Counted from the first letter of the stretch, positions 1-5,319 are shown. The stretch: 6,466 bases of DNA from AC-37 sp045805345 (GCA_045805345.1 JBJMLK010000138.1:1-6466), one strand, 5' to 3'. The notes: generated by a model not told the origin, from the sequence alone. A program made the numbers and translations.

Positions 1-1254
1 CGGTCGGCGGTCTTCGCGCCGCTCACCGACCTCGGCCTGATCGTGATCGACGAGGAGCACGACCCGTCGTACAAGCAGGAGGGCGACCCGCGCTACGACG
101 CGCGGCTGGTCGCCGCAAGGCGGGCGCGCGAGACGGGTGCGGCTCTCGTCGCGGGCACGGCCACGCCACGGCCCGAGAGCTGGCACGCGCTCGAGCGGGT
201 GTCGCTGCCCGATCGCGTGGACGGCCGTCCGCTCCCGCCGGTGGAGCTGGTCCGGTCGCTCGAGGGGCCGGGCGCCCTGCACACCCGCACTCGCGACGCG
301 CTCGAGGGCGTGCGCCGGCGCGAGGAGAAGGCGATCGTGCTGCTCAACAGGCGCGGCTGGTCCAACTTCCTCTCGTGCCGCTCGTGCGGTCGCGTCTGGG
401 AGTGCCCGGAGTGCGACGTCTCGCTCGTGCTGCACCGCGCCGCGGGGCGCGTCGCGTGTCACCACTGCGGTCACGGCGAGCCGGTGCCGTCGGCGTGCCC
501 GGACTGCGGGTCGGTATCGGTCGCGCGCCACGGCGTCGGCACCGAGCGGCTCGAGCGCGAGGTGGAGGAGCTGATGGCGCCGCTGCCCGTGTTTCGCCTG
601 GACGCCGACGCCGCGGCGGGGAGGGGCGCGATACTCGACCTGCTGCGCCGCTTCGACGCCGCTCCGTCGGGCGTCCTCGTCGGCACGCAGATGGTGGCCA
701 AGGGGCACGACTTCCCGGACGTCACGCTCGGTGTGGTGATCGACGCCGACGCCACGCTGCGCTTCCCGGACTTCCGCGCGGAGGAGCGCACGTTCGCGCT
801 GGTGGCGCAGCTCGCGGGCCGCAGCGGCCGCGGCCACCGCGGTGGGCGCGTGATCGTGCAGGCCCTCGACCCGACGGCGCGGGCCCTGCGCCACGCCGCG
901 ACGCACGATGCCGAGGGCTTCGTAGCTGGCGAGCTGGAGCGCCGCCGCGCGCTCGGCTACCCGCCGTTCGCCAACCTGATTCGTGTCGTCTGCTCGGCGC
1001 GCGAGCCGGCGCCCGCCGCGGCCGCGGCACAGGCGGTGCGCGACCACCTCGGCGCGCCCGGGGCGACCATCCTCGGCCCGGCGCCGCTGTTCAGGCTCAA
1101 GGGCCGCGAGCGCGTTCAGCTCATGCTCAAGGCACCTCCGGGGCCGGAGCCGCGCGCCGCGGCGATCCGCGCCACGAGACGCGCGGTCGAGGCCGTGGCG
1201 GGGGACCGCTCGCTCGGCGGAGCGAGCTTCTCGGTGGACGTCGACCCTCAGTAA
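1..1254 (+). CDS. priA: Primosomal protein N' (PriA helicase), 3' part
   Basis: This is the C-terminal part of PriA, the 3'-to-5' DNA helicase that reloads the replisome at stalled forks. The frame is open from base 1, so the 5' end lies outside; 417 residues are visible. Seen in order, numbered from the first visible residue: the Walker B box DEEH (17-20); a motif III-like segment AGTATP (51-56); eight cysteines in four CxxC pairs (126/129, 135/138, 153/156, 166/169), enough for both zinc sites of the family; the helicase segment VGTQMVAKGHDFPD (227-240); motif VI QLAGRSGRG (270-278); and the C-terminal ILGPAP region (357-362). No motif is missing and the frame is intact to the TAA at 1252-1254. 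The def start follows after 9 bases, which suggests co-transcription. The family assignment is very secure; only the absent N-terminal DNA-binding region cannot be judged. Confidence 0.97.
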   Translation, partial: RSAVFAPLTDLGLIVIDEEHDPSYKQEGDPRYDARLVAARRARETGAALVAGTATPRPESWHALERVSLPDRVDGRPLPPVELVRSLEGPGALHTRTRDALEGVRRREEKAIVLLNRRGWSNFLSCRSCGRVWECPECDVSLVLHRAAGRVACHHCGHGEPVPSACPDCGSVSVARHGVGTERLEREVEELMAPLPVFRLDADAAAGRGAILDLLRRFDAAPSGVLVGTQMVAKGHDFPDVTLGVVIDADATLRFPDFRAEERTFALVAQLAGRSGRGHRGGRVIVQALDPTARALRHAATHDAEGFVAGELERRRALGYPPFANLIRVVCSAREPAPAAAAAQAVRDHLGAPGATILGPAPLFRLKGRERVQLMLKAPPGPEPRAAAIRATRRAVEAVAGDRSLGGASFSVDVDPQ

Positions 1255-1255
1255 A

Positions 1256-1272
1256 CTCGGCGCGTGGCCGAG
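1256..1272 (+). promoter_or_regulatory. Inverted repeat enclosing the def GTG start
   Basis: CTCGGC (1256-1261) and GCCGAG (1267-1272) form a perfect 6-base stem around the 5-base loop GCGTG. The loop holds the proposed GTG start of def (1264-1266). In RNA it could present or occlude the start codon, or act as a weak processing or termination element after priA. There is no T-tract. In such GC-rich DNA a 6-base stem can arise by chance, so a function is only suggested. Confidence 0.3.
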
Positions 1273-1935
1273 GAAGCACGGGAGCGCGACGATCTCCAGC
1301 CCGATCGCGAGCAGGAGCTGGAGCCCGACCACGACCCGTCGCTCGACACCGAGCACGACCCGGAGCTCGACGGCGACGAGGACGAGCGCCCGCGGCTCGA
1401 CCCGGAGCTCGAGGCGCGCCGGCGTGCGGCGATGTCGTTCATCCGCCGCTTCGGCGACCCGGTCCTGAAGAGCCGCGCGACCCCGGTCGACCGCTTCGAC
1501 GACACCCTCCGAAACCAGGTGGCGCGGATGGCCGGGATCATGTCCGACGCGCTCGGCGTCGGTCTGGCGGCGCCACAGCTGGGCATCTCGCAGCGGGTGC
1601 TCGTCTACCGCGTCGGTCAGGACGCGCCGGTGATCGCGCTGGTCAACCCCGAGGTCGAGTGGAGCGGGGAGGACGAGGAGCCGCTCGACGAGGGCTGCCT
1701 CTCGATCCCGGGCATCGAGGTGGAGGTCGAGCGGCCGATCCACGTCCGCGTCCGGGCGCTGGATGAGCACGGCGAGGAGCGGCTCGTGGAGGCGTCGGGC
1801 CTCGAGGCGCGCGTGATCCAGCACGAGCTCGACCACCTGAACGGCGTCCTGATCCTCGACCGCACGTCGAAGGACCAGCGCAAGGAGGCGATCCGCACCT
1901 TGCGCGAGCTCGAGAGCGCCGAGGAAGCGGCCTAG
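1264..1935 (+). CDS. def: Peptide deformylase with acidic N-terminal extension
   Basis: This metalloenzyme removes the formyl group from the initiator methionine of new proteins in the cytoplasm. All three family motifs are present: GVGLAAPQ (98-105), EGCLSIP (143-149) and QHELDH (186-191). They give the expected metal ligands Cys145, His187 and His191 and the catalytic Glu188. The catalytic domain starts near residue 57 (MSFIRRFGDPVL), where many deformylases begin. Ahead of it are 56 residues, 23 of them Asp or Glu, with in-frame DPELD-type repeats. I chose the GTG at 1264 because it is 9 bases after the priA stop and the frame is open without a gap. The alternative is ATG at 1432, giving a compact enzyme of 167 residues. 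Neither start has a convincing Shine-Dalgarno sequence. fmt, a common partner of def, does not follow: the next gene is convergent. Confidence 0.95.
   Translation: MAEEARERDDLQPDREQELEPDHDPSLDTEHDPELDGDEDERPRLDPELEARRRAAMSFIRRFGDPVLKSRATPVDRFDDTLRNQVARMAGIMSDALGVGLAAPQLGISQRVLVYRVGQDAPVIALVNPEVEWSGEDEEPLDEGCLSIPGIEVEVERPIHVRVRALDEHGEERLVEASGLEARVIQHELDHLNGVLILDRTSKDQRKEAIRTLRELESAEEAA
1332..1412 (+). repeat. In-frame short direct repeats in the def 5' extension
   Basis: The 15-mer CGACCCGGAGCTCGA occurs exactly at 1356-1370 and 1398-1412, and a degenerate copy (CGACCCGTCGCTCGA) lies at 1332-1346. Offsets of 24 and 42 bases are multiples of three, so the repeats encode successive DPSLD, DPELD and DPELE units in the acidic N-terminal extension of the deformylase. 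They probably reflect local duplication within a disordered segment. Confidence 0.7.
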
Positions 1936-1951
1936 ACCGCTACTCGAGCGC
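1916..1951. terminator. Hairpin across the def / SIMPL convergent junction (candidate bidirectional terminator)
   Basis: An imperfect hairpin spans the two convergent stop codons. GCGC (1916-1919), CGAG (1920-1923) and AGCGG (1926-1930) pair with CCGCT (1937-1941), CTCG (1943-1946) and GCGC (1948-1951). That is 13 base pairs with one 2/1 internal loop and one single-base bulge, closed by the loop CCTAGA (1931-1936). It is centred on the 4-base gap between the genes, as a bidirectional terminator would be. No T-tract follows on either strand, so if it terminates it would be the U-less type proposed for some actinobacteria, or it would need Rho. Confidence 0.45.
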
Positions 1952-2656
1952 GAAGGTCACGCTGACCTCCGCGAAGATCTTCGTGGTACCGGGCTCGATC
2001 GGCGGGCCCGACGCCGGAAACCCGACGGCGCTCTGCTCGTTGCCGCTGTCGACTTCCTGGAACCCCTCGGTGATGGTCTGCGCGTCGCCGAGCGTCGCAC
2101 CCGCGCGGTCGGCGAGCTCCTGGGCCTTCGCCTTGGCGTCGTCGAACGCGTCGCCGAGCGCCTGGCGGTAGAGCTGGCGCGACTGCGAGCTGGACAGCTC
2201 GACCCCGCCGACCCCCGTCGCCCCGGCGTTCACCCCGGCGCCGATCACCGTGCCCGTCTTGCCCACCTGGCGGACGGTCACGCCGATGCTGTTCGAGGCT
2301 CGATAGACGTGGCGGTGCTGGCCCTTGCGCGTCTTCACGCGCACGCGCGAGAGCGAGACCTGCTGCGTCTCGATGTCGGCGGCCGGGATTCCCTGGGCCT
2401 TGACAGCCGCGACCACGCGCCGCATCCGCGCGGAGTTGCGGTTGAGGGCCACGGCCGCCTGCTTGGCCCGCGTCGTGACGCGGAGGTTGAACGAGGCGGT
2501 GTCGTTCGTGGCCGTGGCGGTCGCGTCGCCGACCACCGAGACGGTGCGCGCTTGGGCGAAGGCCCCCGGCGCCGCGATCGCCAGGACGGCGATCGCGGCG
2601 GCCGAAGCGCGTAGGGGTCGGTTGCGAGTCCTCCCTGCCACCAAGCTTGTGTCCAA
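1940..2656 (-). CDS. Secreted SIMPL-domain (DUF541) protein
   Basis: The predicted 238-residue protein has an N-terminal export signal: an Arg-rich start, a hydrophobic stretch (about 18-30), then AFA (32-34) or AQA (34-36) as likely cleavage sites. The remainder matches the SIMPL/DUF541 pattern. It begins RTVSVVGDATATATNDTASF (37-56) and has the central GVTVRQ strand, a region with ALGDAFDDAKAKAQELA, and a closing VSVTFAL strand at the C terminus. The family is periplasmic or extracytoplasmic and its biochemical role is poorly defined. No lipobox cysteine is present, so it is probably a soluble exported protein. The start is uncertain: TTG at 2656, TTG at 2644 or GTG at 2641 all keep the signal peptide, and a possible -10 motif at 2655-2660 favours the two inner ones. 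The gene is alone on its strand here and converges on def. Confidence 0.88.
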   Translation of the reverse strand: MDTSLVAGRTRNRPLRASAAAIAVLAIAAPGAFAQARTVSVVGDATATATNDTASFNLRVTTRAKQAAVALNRNSARMRRVVAAVKAQGIPAADIETQQVSLSRVRVKTRKGQHRHVYRASNSIGVTVRQVGKTGTVIGAGVNAGATGVGGVELSSSQSRQLYRQALGDAFDDAKAKAQELADRAGATLGDAQTITEGFQEVDSGNEQSAVGFPASGPPIEPGTTKIFAEVSVTFALE

Positions 2657-2660
2657 CCTA
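2655..2660 (-). promoter_or_regulatory. Possible -10 element for the SIMPL gene
   Basis: On the minus strand the hexamer TAGGTT fits TAnnnT. Transcription would start about seven bases on, near the A at 2648, leaving a leader of only 4 to 7 bases before TTG (2644) or GTG (2641). A -35 box at the right spacing is poor (CTGGCG or TGGCGA). The call is weak and rests on position and on the matching situation for rpmB. Confidence 0.25.
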
Positions 2661-2704
2661 ACCCCGCTGTCGCGATTTCGCCAGCCCTCTTAACAAAGAC
2701 CCGT

Positions 2705-2713
2705 TGCTAGCCT
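2705..2713 (+). promoter_or_regulatory. Extended -10 promoter of rpmB, leaderless mRNA predicted
   Basis: TGCTAGCCT combines the extended TGn element (2705-2707) with a TAnnnT hexamer (2708-2713). Counting seven bases from the end of the hexamer puts transcription start near 2720, one or two bases before the GTG of rpmB at 2722. No Shine-Dalgarno sequence lies upstream, which fits a leaderless transcript. TTAACA at 2690-2695 resembles a -35 box but is only 12 bases from the hexamer, so it is not counted. Confidence 0.5.
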
Positions 2714-2721
2714 TCCGCGCC

Positions 2722-2913
2722 GTGCCGAAGGTCTGTTACGTGTGCAGCAAGGGACCCGCGTTCGGGAACAGCCGCAGCCACTCGATGGTGGCCACGAAGC
2801 GGCGCTTCAACCCGAACCTGCAGAAGGTCCGAATCGACGTCGCGGGTACCCCGCGGCGCGAGTACGTGTGCACGCGCTGCCTGAAGGCCGGCAAGGTCCA
2901 GAAGGCCGTGTAG
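2722..2913 (+). CDS. rpmB: 50S ribosomal protein L28
   Basis: L28 is a small structural protein of the large ribosomal subunit. The 63 residues match the family throughout: the opening PKVCYVCSKGPAFGNSRSHS, then the basic ATKRRFNPNLQKVRI core, and YVCTRC near the end. Cysteines 5, 8, 50 and 53 form two CxxC pairs, the zinc-binding version of L28. The GTG at 2722 is chosen because the family starts with MPKVC or similar; the upstream in-frame TTG at 2704 would add six residues that overlap the promoter. A membrane-protein gene begins at the very next base after the TAG stop. Confidence 0.97.
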   Translation: MPKVCYVCSKGPAFGNSRSHSMVATKRRFNPNLQKVRIDVAGTPRREYVCTRCLKAGKVQKAV

Positions 2914-3405
2914 GTGCCGCTCCTCGCGGCCACCGCGTACGACTACTCGCTGGCGCTTCACATCACGGCCGTCGTCGTGGGCTTCGGCACGACGTTCGCG
3001 GAGTCGATCGTCTTCCCGGTGGCGATGAAGATGGACAAGCGCCACCTGCCGTACGTGCACCGGCTGCAGCGGGTGATCAACACCTGGTTCGCGCTGCCCG
3101 CGCTGGCGGTCGTCCTGGCGACCGGCTTCTTCCAGGTCGCCGACCGCGACTGGGACCTGGGCGACGCCTGGCTCTCGATCTCGCTCGCGCTCGTGGCGCT
3201 GATCGCGATCGTGAACGTCGCCTACTTCATCCCGGAGGACAGGAAGCTCGAGCCGATGGTGGCGCGCGACCTCGGCCCGGCCGGCGACGGCGAGCTGTCG
3301 GCGGAATACGAGGCGCGGGCGCGCCGCGAGGGCATCCTCGGCGCTCTCACCGGCATCGCGCTCGTGGTGATCATCTTCCTGATGGTCACCAAGCCCGGCG
3401 TCTAG
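2914..3405 (+). CDS. Four-helix integral membrane protein, DUF2269-like
   Basis: The 163-residue protein has four clear membrane segments at about 11-36, 56-76, 86-106 and 140-159. A charged loop with EDRKLEP follows helix 3, and the region before helix 4 is charged. The YDYSLALHI opening and overall plan resemble DUF2269, a family of small predicted membrane proteins of unknown function; the match is from memory of the pattern, so it is moderate. The GTG start directly follows the rpmB TAG with no gap. A GAAGG at 2901-2905, eight bases before, can serve as ribosome binding site, so translation is likely coupled to rpmB. No catalytic motif is apparent. The stop at 3403-3405 overlaps the stop of the convergent MOSC gene. 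Confidence 0.8.
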   Translation: MPLLAATAYDYSLALHITAVVVGFGTTFAESIVFPVAMKMDKRHLPYVHRLQRVINTWFALPALAVVLATGFFQVADRDWDLGDAWLSISLALVALIAIVNVAYFIPEDRKLEPMVARDLGPAGDGELSAEYEARARREGILGALTGIALVVIIFLMVTKPGV

Positions 3406-3412
3406 ACCGGCT
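3392..3412. terminator. Small hairpin at the overlapping convergent stops
   Basis: AGCC (3392-3395) and GG (3397-3398) pair with CC (3407-3408) and GGCT (3409-3412), leaving C3396 bulged and the loop CGTCTAGA (3399-3406). The loop contains both stop codons of the convergent pair. With 6 base pairs and no T-tract this is only a tentative transcript end, but its placement and its CTAGA loop resemble the hairpin at the other convergent junction (1916-1951). Confidence 0.3.
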
Positions 3413-3863
3413 CGACCTCGTCGCCTACGGCGATCTCGCCGCTGCGCACCACGTCGGCGCGCAGGCCGCCGCGGCCCGCCAGCCCCTTGATCACGCCGGT
3501 CCGGCCGGTGAGCCGCTCGAGGCGGCGGCACGGGTGGCACGGCTCCACGCCCACGCAGCGCACCGGGCCGACGCGGAACGGCTTGCCGATCAGGTCGTCG
3601 AGGCGGACGCCGCGCGTCACGACGTTGCGCATGTGCTCGCCGGGGTCGAGCTCGATGCCGGCCTCGCGGGCCAGGGCCTCGACGGCCTCGGCCTCGATCA
3701 GCGTCAGGTCGCGCCCCATGCCCTCCTCGTTCGCACGGGCGCGCGGCCCGCGGAAGTGGCGATCGCCCTCGGGCCCGCGGCCGGCCACCACGCGCACCCG
3801 CTCGACCTCGTCGGTGTCCGCGCCCTTCGGCGCGACGAGGAAGATCCCCTCGACGACCCCCAC
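3402..3863 (-). CDS. MOSC-domain protein
   Basis: This is a stand-alone MOSC domain of 153 residues, the fold shared by the C-terminal part of molybdenum-cofactor sulfurases and by small proteins such as YiiM. Recognisable parts are the opening GVVEGIFLVAPKG, the GRGPEGDRHF segment (28-37), GRDLTLIEAEA (50-60), RNVVTRGVRLDDLIG (79-93), the cysteine motif EPCHPCRRLERLTG (107-120) and RGGLRADVV (131-139). Cys109 and Cys112 include the cysteine thought to carry sulfur in this fold. The GTG at 3863 shares one base with the upstream stop (TAGTG), so expression is probably coupled to the aldolase-like gene. The family commonly delivers sulfur to molybdenum cofactor or reduces N-hydroxylated compounds; the substrate here cannot be told. 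Confidence 0.9.
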   Translation of the reverse strand: MGVVEGIFLVAPKGADTDEVERVRVVAGRGPEGDRHFRGPRARANEEGMGRDLTLIEAEAVEALAREAGIELDPGEHMRNVVTRGVRLDDLIGKPFRVGPVRCVGVEPCHPCRRLERLTGRTGVIKGLAGRGGLRADVVRSGEIAVGDEVEPV

Positions 3864-4891
3864 TAGCCGAGCACGCCGCGCATCACGTCGAGCGCGCGCT
3901 CGACGCCGGCGCGGTCGACGTCGAGGTGCGTGACCGCGCGGATCCTCCGCGGACCGAACGCCTGCACCTCGACCCCCTCGGCCTGGATCTCGGCCGCGCG
4001 GGCGGGCGCGTCCTCCACCTCGAAGATGACGATGTTCGACTCGACCTTCGCCGCGTCGAGCGTCACGGCCGGCAGCTCGGCGAGCCCGTCGGCCAGCAGG
4101 CGCGCGTTGGCGTGGTCCTCGGCGAGCCGCTCGACGTTGTGGTCGAGCGCGTACAGGGCGGCCGCGGCCACGACGCCCGCCTGGCGCAGCGCTCCGCCCA
4201 TCATCTGCTTGAGCCGCCAGGCCTCGGCGATCAGCTCGCGGGAGCCCGCGAGGCATGCGCCCACCGGCGCGCCGAGGCCCTTCGAGAAGTCGATCCACGC
4301 GGTGTCGAAGCGGGCGGCGTAGTCGCGCGGCTCGACGCCCGCCGCGACGCACGCGTTCATCAGCCGGGCGCCGTCCAGGTGCGCGCGCAGGCCGGCCGAC
4401 TGGGCCGCCGCCACGACCGCCTCGATGCGCTCGAGACCCCACACGCGGCCGCCGCCCATGTTCGTGGTCTGCTCAACGCACACGAGCGCCGAGCGCGCGG
4501 CGTAGCGGTCGCCGGGCCGGCTCAGCGCGGCCTTCACGTCGGCGGCCTCGAACATCCCGCCGTCGCCGTCGAGCGCCACGATCATCGCGCCCGCGTGGGC
4601 TGCCGGGCCGCCGGCCTCGGCCACGATCGGGTGCGCGGATCGGTGGAGGATCATCGCCTCGCCCGGGCGCACGTGGAGCCGGATGCCGATCTGATTGCAC
4701 ATCGTGCCCGACGGCAGGAACAGCGCCGCCTCGTGGCCGAGCAGCTCGGCCACGCGCTCCTGCAGCCGGTTCACGGTCGGGTCTTGCCCGCGCTGCTCGT
4801 CGCCGACCTCGGCGCTCGCGATCGCGTGCCGCATCCCCTCGCTCGGGCGCGTCTGGGTGTCGCTCCAGAGGTTGACGCCGGCGTCCGTCAG
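3863..4891 (-). CDS. Threonine-aldolase-family PLP enzyme (beta-eliminating lyase fold)
   Basis: The 342-residue protein belongs to the fold-type I PLP enzymes that include low-specificity L-threonine aldolase, which splits threonine into glycine and acetaldehyde. Seen: SDTQTRPS (10-17), SGTMCN (61-66) for cofactor phosphate, the PLP-stacking His in SAHP (85-88), HLDGAR (171-176) with the Asp that contacts the pyridine nitrogen, SKGLGAP (203-209) with Lys204 as the Schiff-base lysine, MGGALRQAG (231-239), and THLDV (321-325). It differs from E. coli LtaE: the VYGDDP segment reads EQRGQDP here and NTHN is replaced by QTTN, so substrate preference is uncertain and I give no symbol. No ATG, GTG or TTG lies near the expected N terminus. 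The chosen start is CTG at 4891, which overlaps the ribH stop as CTGA and has GGGAG five bases upstream. It gives the usual family length. Confidence 0.9.
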   Translation of the reverse strand: MTDAGVNLWSDTQTRPSEGMRHAIASAEVGDEQRGQDPTVNRLQERVAELLGHEAALFLPSGTMCNQIGIRLHVRPGEAMILHRSAHPIVAEAGGPAAHAGAMIVALDGDGGMFEAADVKAALSRPGDRYAARSALVCVEQTTNMGGGRVWGLERIEAVVAAAQSAGLRAHLDGARLMNACVAAGVEPRDYAARFDTAWIDFSKGLGAPVGACLAGSRELIAEAWRLKQMMGGALRQAGVVAAAALYALDHNVERLAEDHANARLLADGLAELPAVTLDAAKVESNIVIFEVEDAPARAAEIQAEGVEVQAFGPRRIRAVTHLDVDRAGVERALDVMRGVLG

Positions 4892-5319
4892 GAGAGCTCC
4901 CGCCTGAGCTCGGCCATTCGCAGCACCGCCCGGGCGGCGTCCTCGCCCGTATGGCGCTTGCCGCCGCCGGCGCGAGCCAGCGCCTGCTCCATGGTGTCGA
5001 CGGTGAGGACGCCGAACGCGCACGGCACGCCGGTGTCGAGCCCGACCCGCGCGATCCCGCGCGCCGCCTCGGCGCACACGTAGTCGTAGTGGTCGGTCTC
5101 GCCGCGGATCACCGCGCCGAGGCACGCCACTCCGTCGTAGCGGCCGGACTCCGCGCACAGGTGAGCCGCCAGTGGCAGCTCGAACGCCCCCGGCACGGGG
5201 TGCACCTCCGCGGGCCCGGCGCCCGCCTGGGCGAACACGCGCTGCGCGCCGTCCACGAGCCGGTCGGCCAGGTCCTCGTAGAAGCGCGCTACGACGATCG
5301 CGAAGGCGGGCTCAGCCAC
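4888..5319 (-). CDS. ribH: 6,7-dimethyl-8-ribityllumazine synthase
   Basis: RibH condenses 5-amino-6-ribitylaminouracil with 3,4-dihydroxy-2-butanone 4-phosphate to give the direct precursor of riboflavin. Its subunits usually assemble as pentamers or icosahedral shells. The 143 residues carry FAIVVARF (6-13), the substrate-binding VPGAFELP (42-49), LGAVIRGETDHYDYV (67-81) with the catalytic His77, GVPCAFGVLTVDT (97-109) and the closing ARAGGGKRHTGEDAA segment (115-129). The GTG at 5319 is chosen because GGGAG lies four bases upstream and FAIVVARF then sits close to the N terminus, as usual. A GTG at 5364 is possible but would overlap ribBA by about 50 bases and lacks a binding site. The start overlaps the ribBA stop by eight bases (GTGGCTGA), the mark of tight coupling. 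Confidence 0.96.
   Translation of the reverse strand: MAEPAFAIVVARFYEDLADRLVDGAQRVFAQAGAGPAEVHPVPGAFELPLAAHLCAESGRYDGVACLGAVIRGETDHYDYVCAEAARGIARVGLDTGVPCAFGVLTVDTMEQALARAGGGKRHTGEDAARAVLRMAELRRELS
4897..4901 (-). promoter_or_regulatory. Ribosome binding site supporting the CTG start of the aldolase-like gene
   Basis: On the minus strand GGGAG (4901-4897) is followed by CTCTC and then the CTG at 4891, a spacing of five bases. It lies inside the last codons of ribH. This, together with the family length, is the main support for initiation at CTG. Confidence 0.5.

Noticed and set aside
1432..1434. ATG 1432 as the def start
   Set aside because: Not excluded, since it gives a standard-size enzyme. 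The upstream frame is open, in phase and 9 bases from priA, so the longer form was preferred.
375..1766. Long plus-strand frame across priA and def in another phase
   Set aside because: Arg/Gly/Ala-rich shadow of two certain genes.
2672..2681. Small inverted repeat GCGATTTCGC as an operator
   Set aside because: Only four base pairs around two bases, so it is expected by chance; no second copy or known binding motif.
2690..2695. TTAACA as a -35 box for rpmB
   Set aside because: It is only 12 bases from the -10 hexamer, too close for the usual 16-18.
2704..2721. TTG at 2704 as the start of rpmB
   Set aside because: It would add six residues not seen in L28 proteins and would overlap the extended -10 element; GTG 2722 gives the family N terminus.
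2742..3866. Long plus-strand open frame overlapping rpmB, the membrane protein and the MOSC gene
   Set aside because: It has the shadow composition of GC-rich DNA, no recognisable motif, and runs through three well-supported genes in other frames.
3864..4442. Open minus-strand frame extending the MOSC gene upstream to 4442 as a larger fusion protein
   Set aside because: The extra residues are Arg/Gly/Ala-rich low-complexity sequence lying out of frame over the well-conserved aldolase-like gene, and the MOSC domain starts normally at GTG 3863.
3926..5083. Long plus-strand open frame antisense to the aldolase-like gene and ribH
   Set aside because: Biased His/Arg/Ala composition mirrors the codons of the real minus-strand genes; no start signal or domain is seen.
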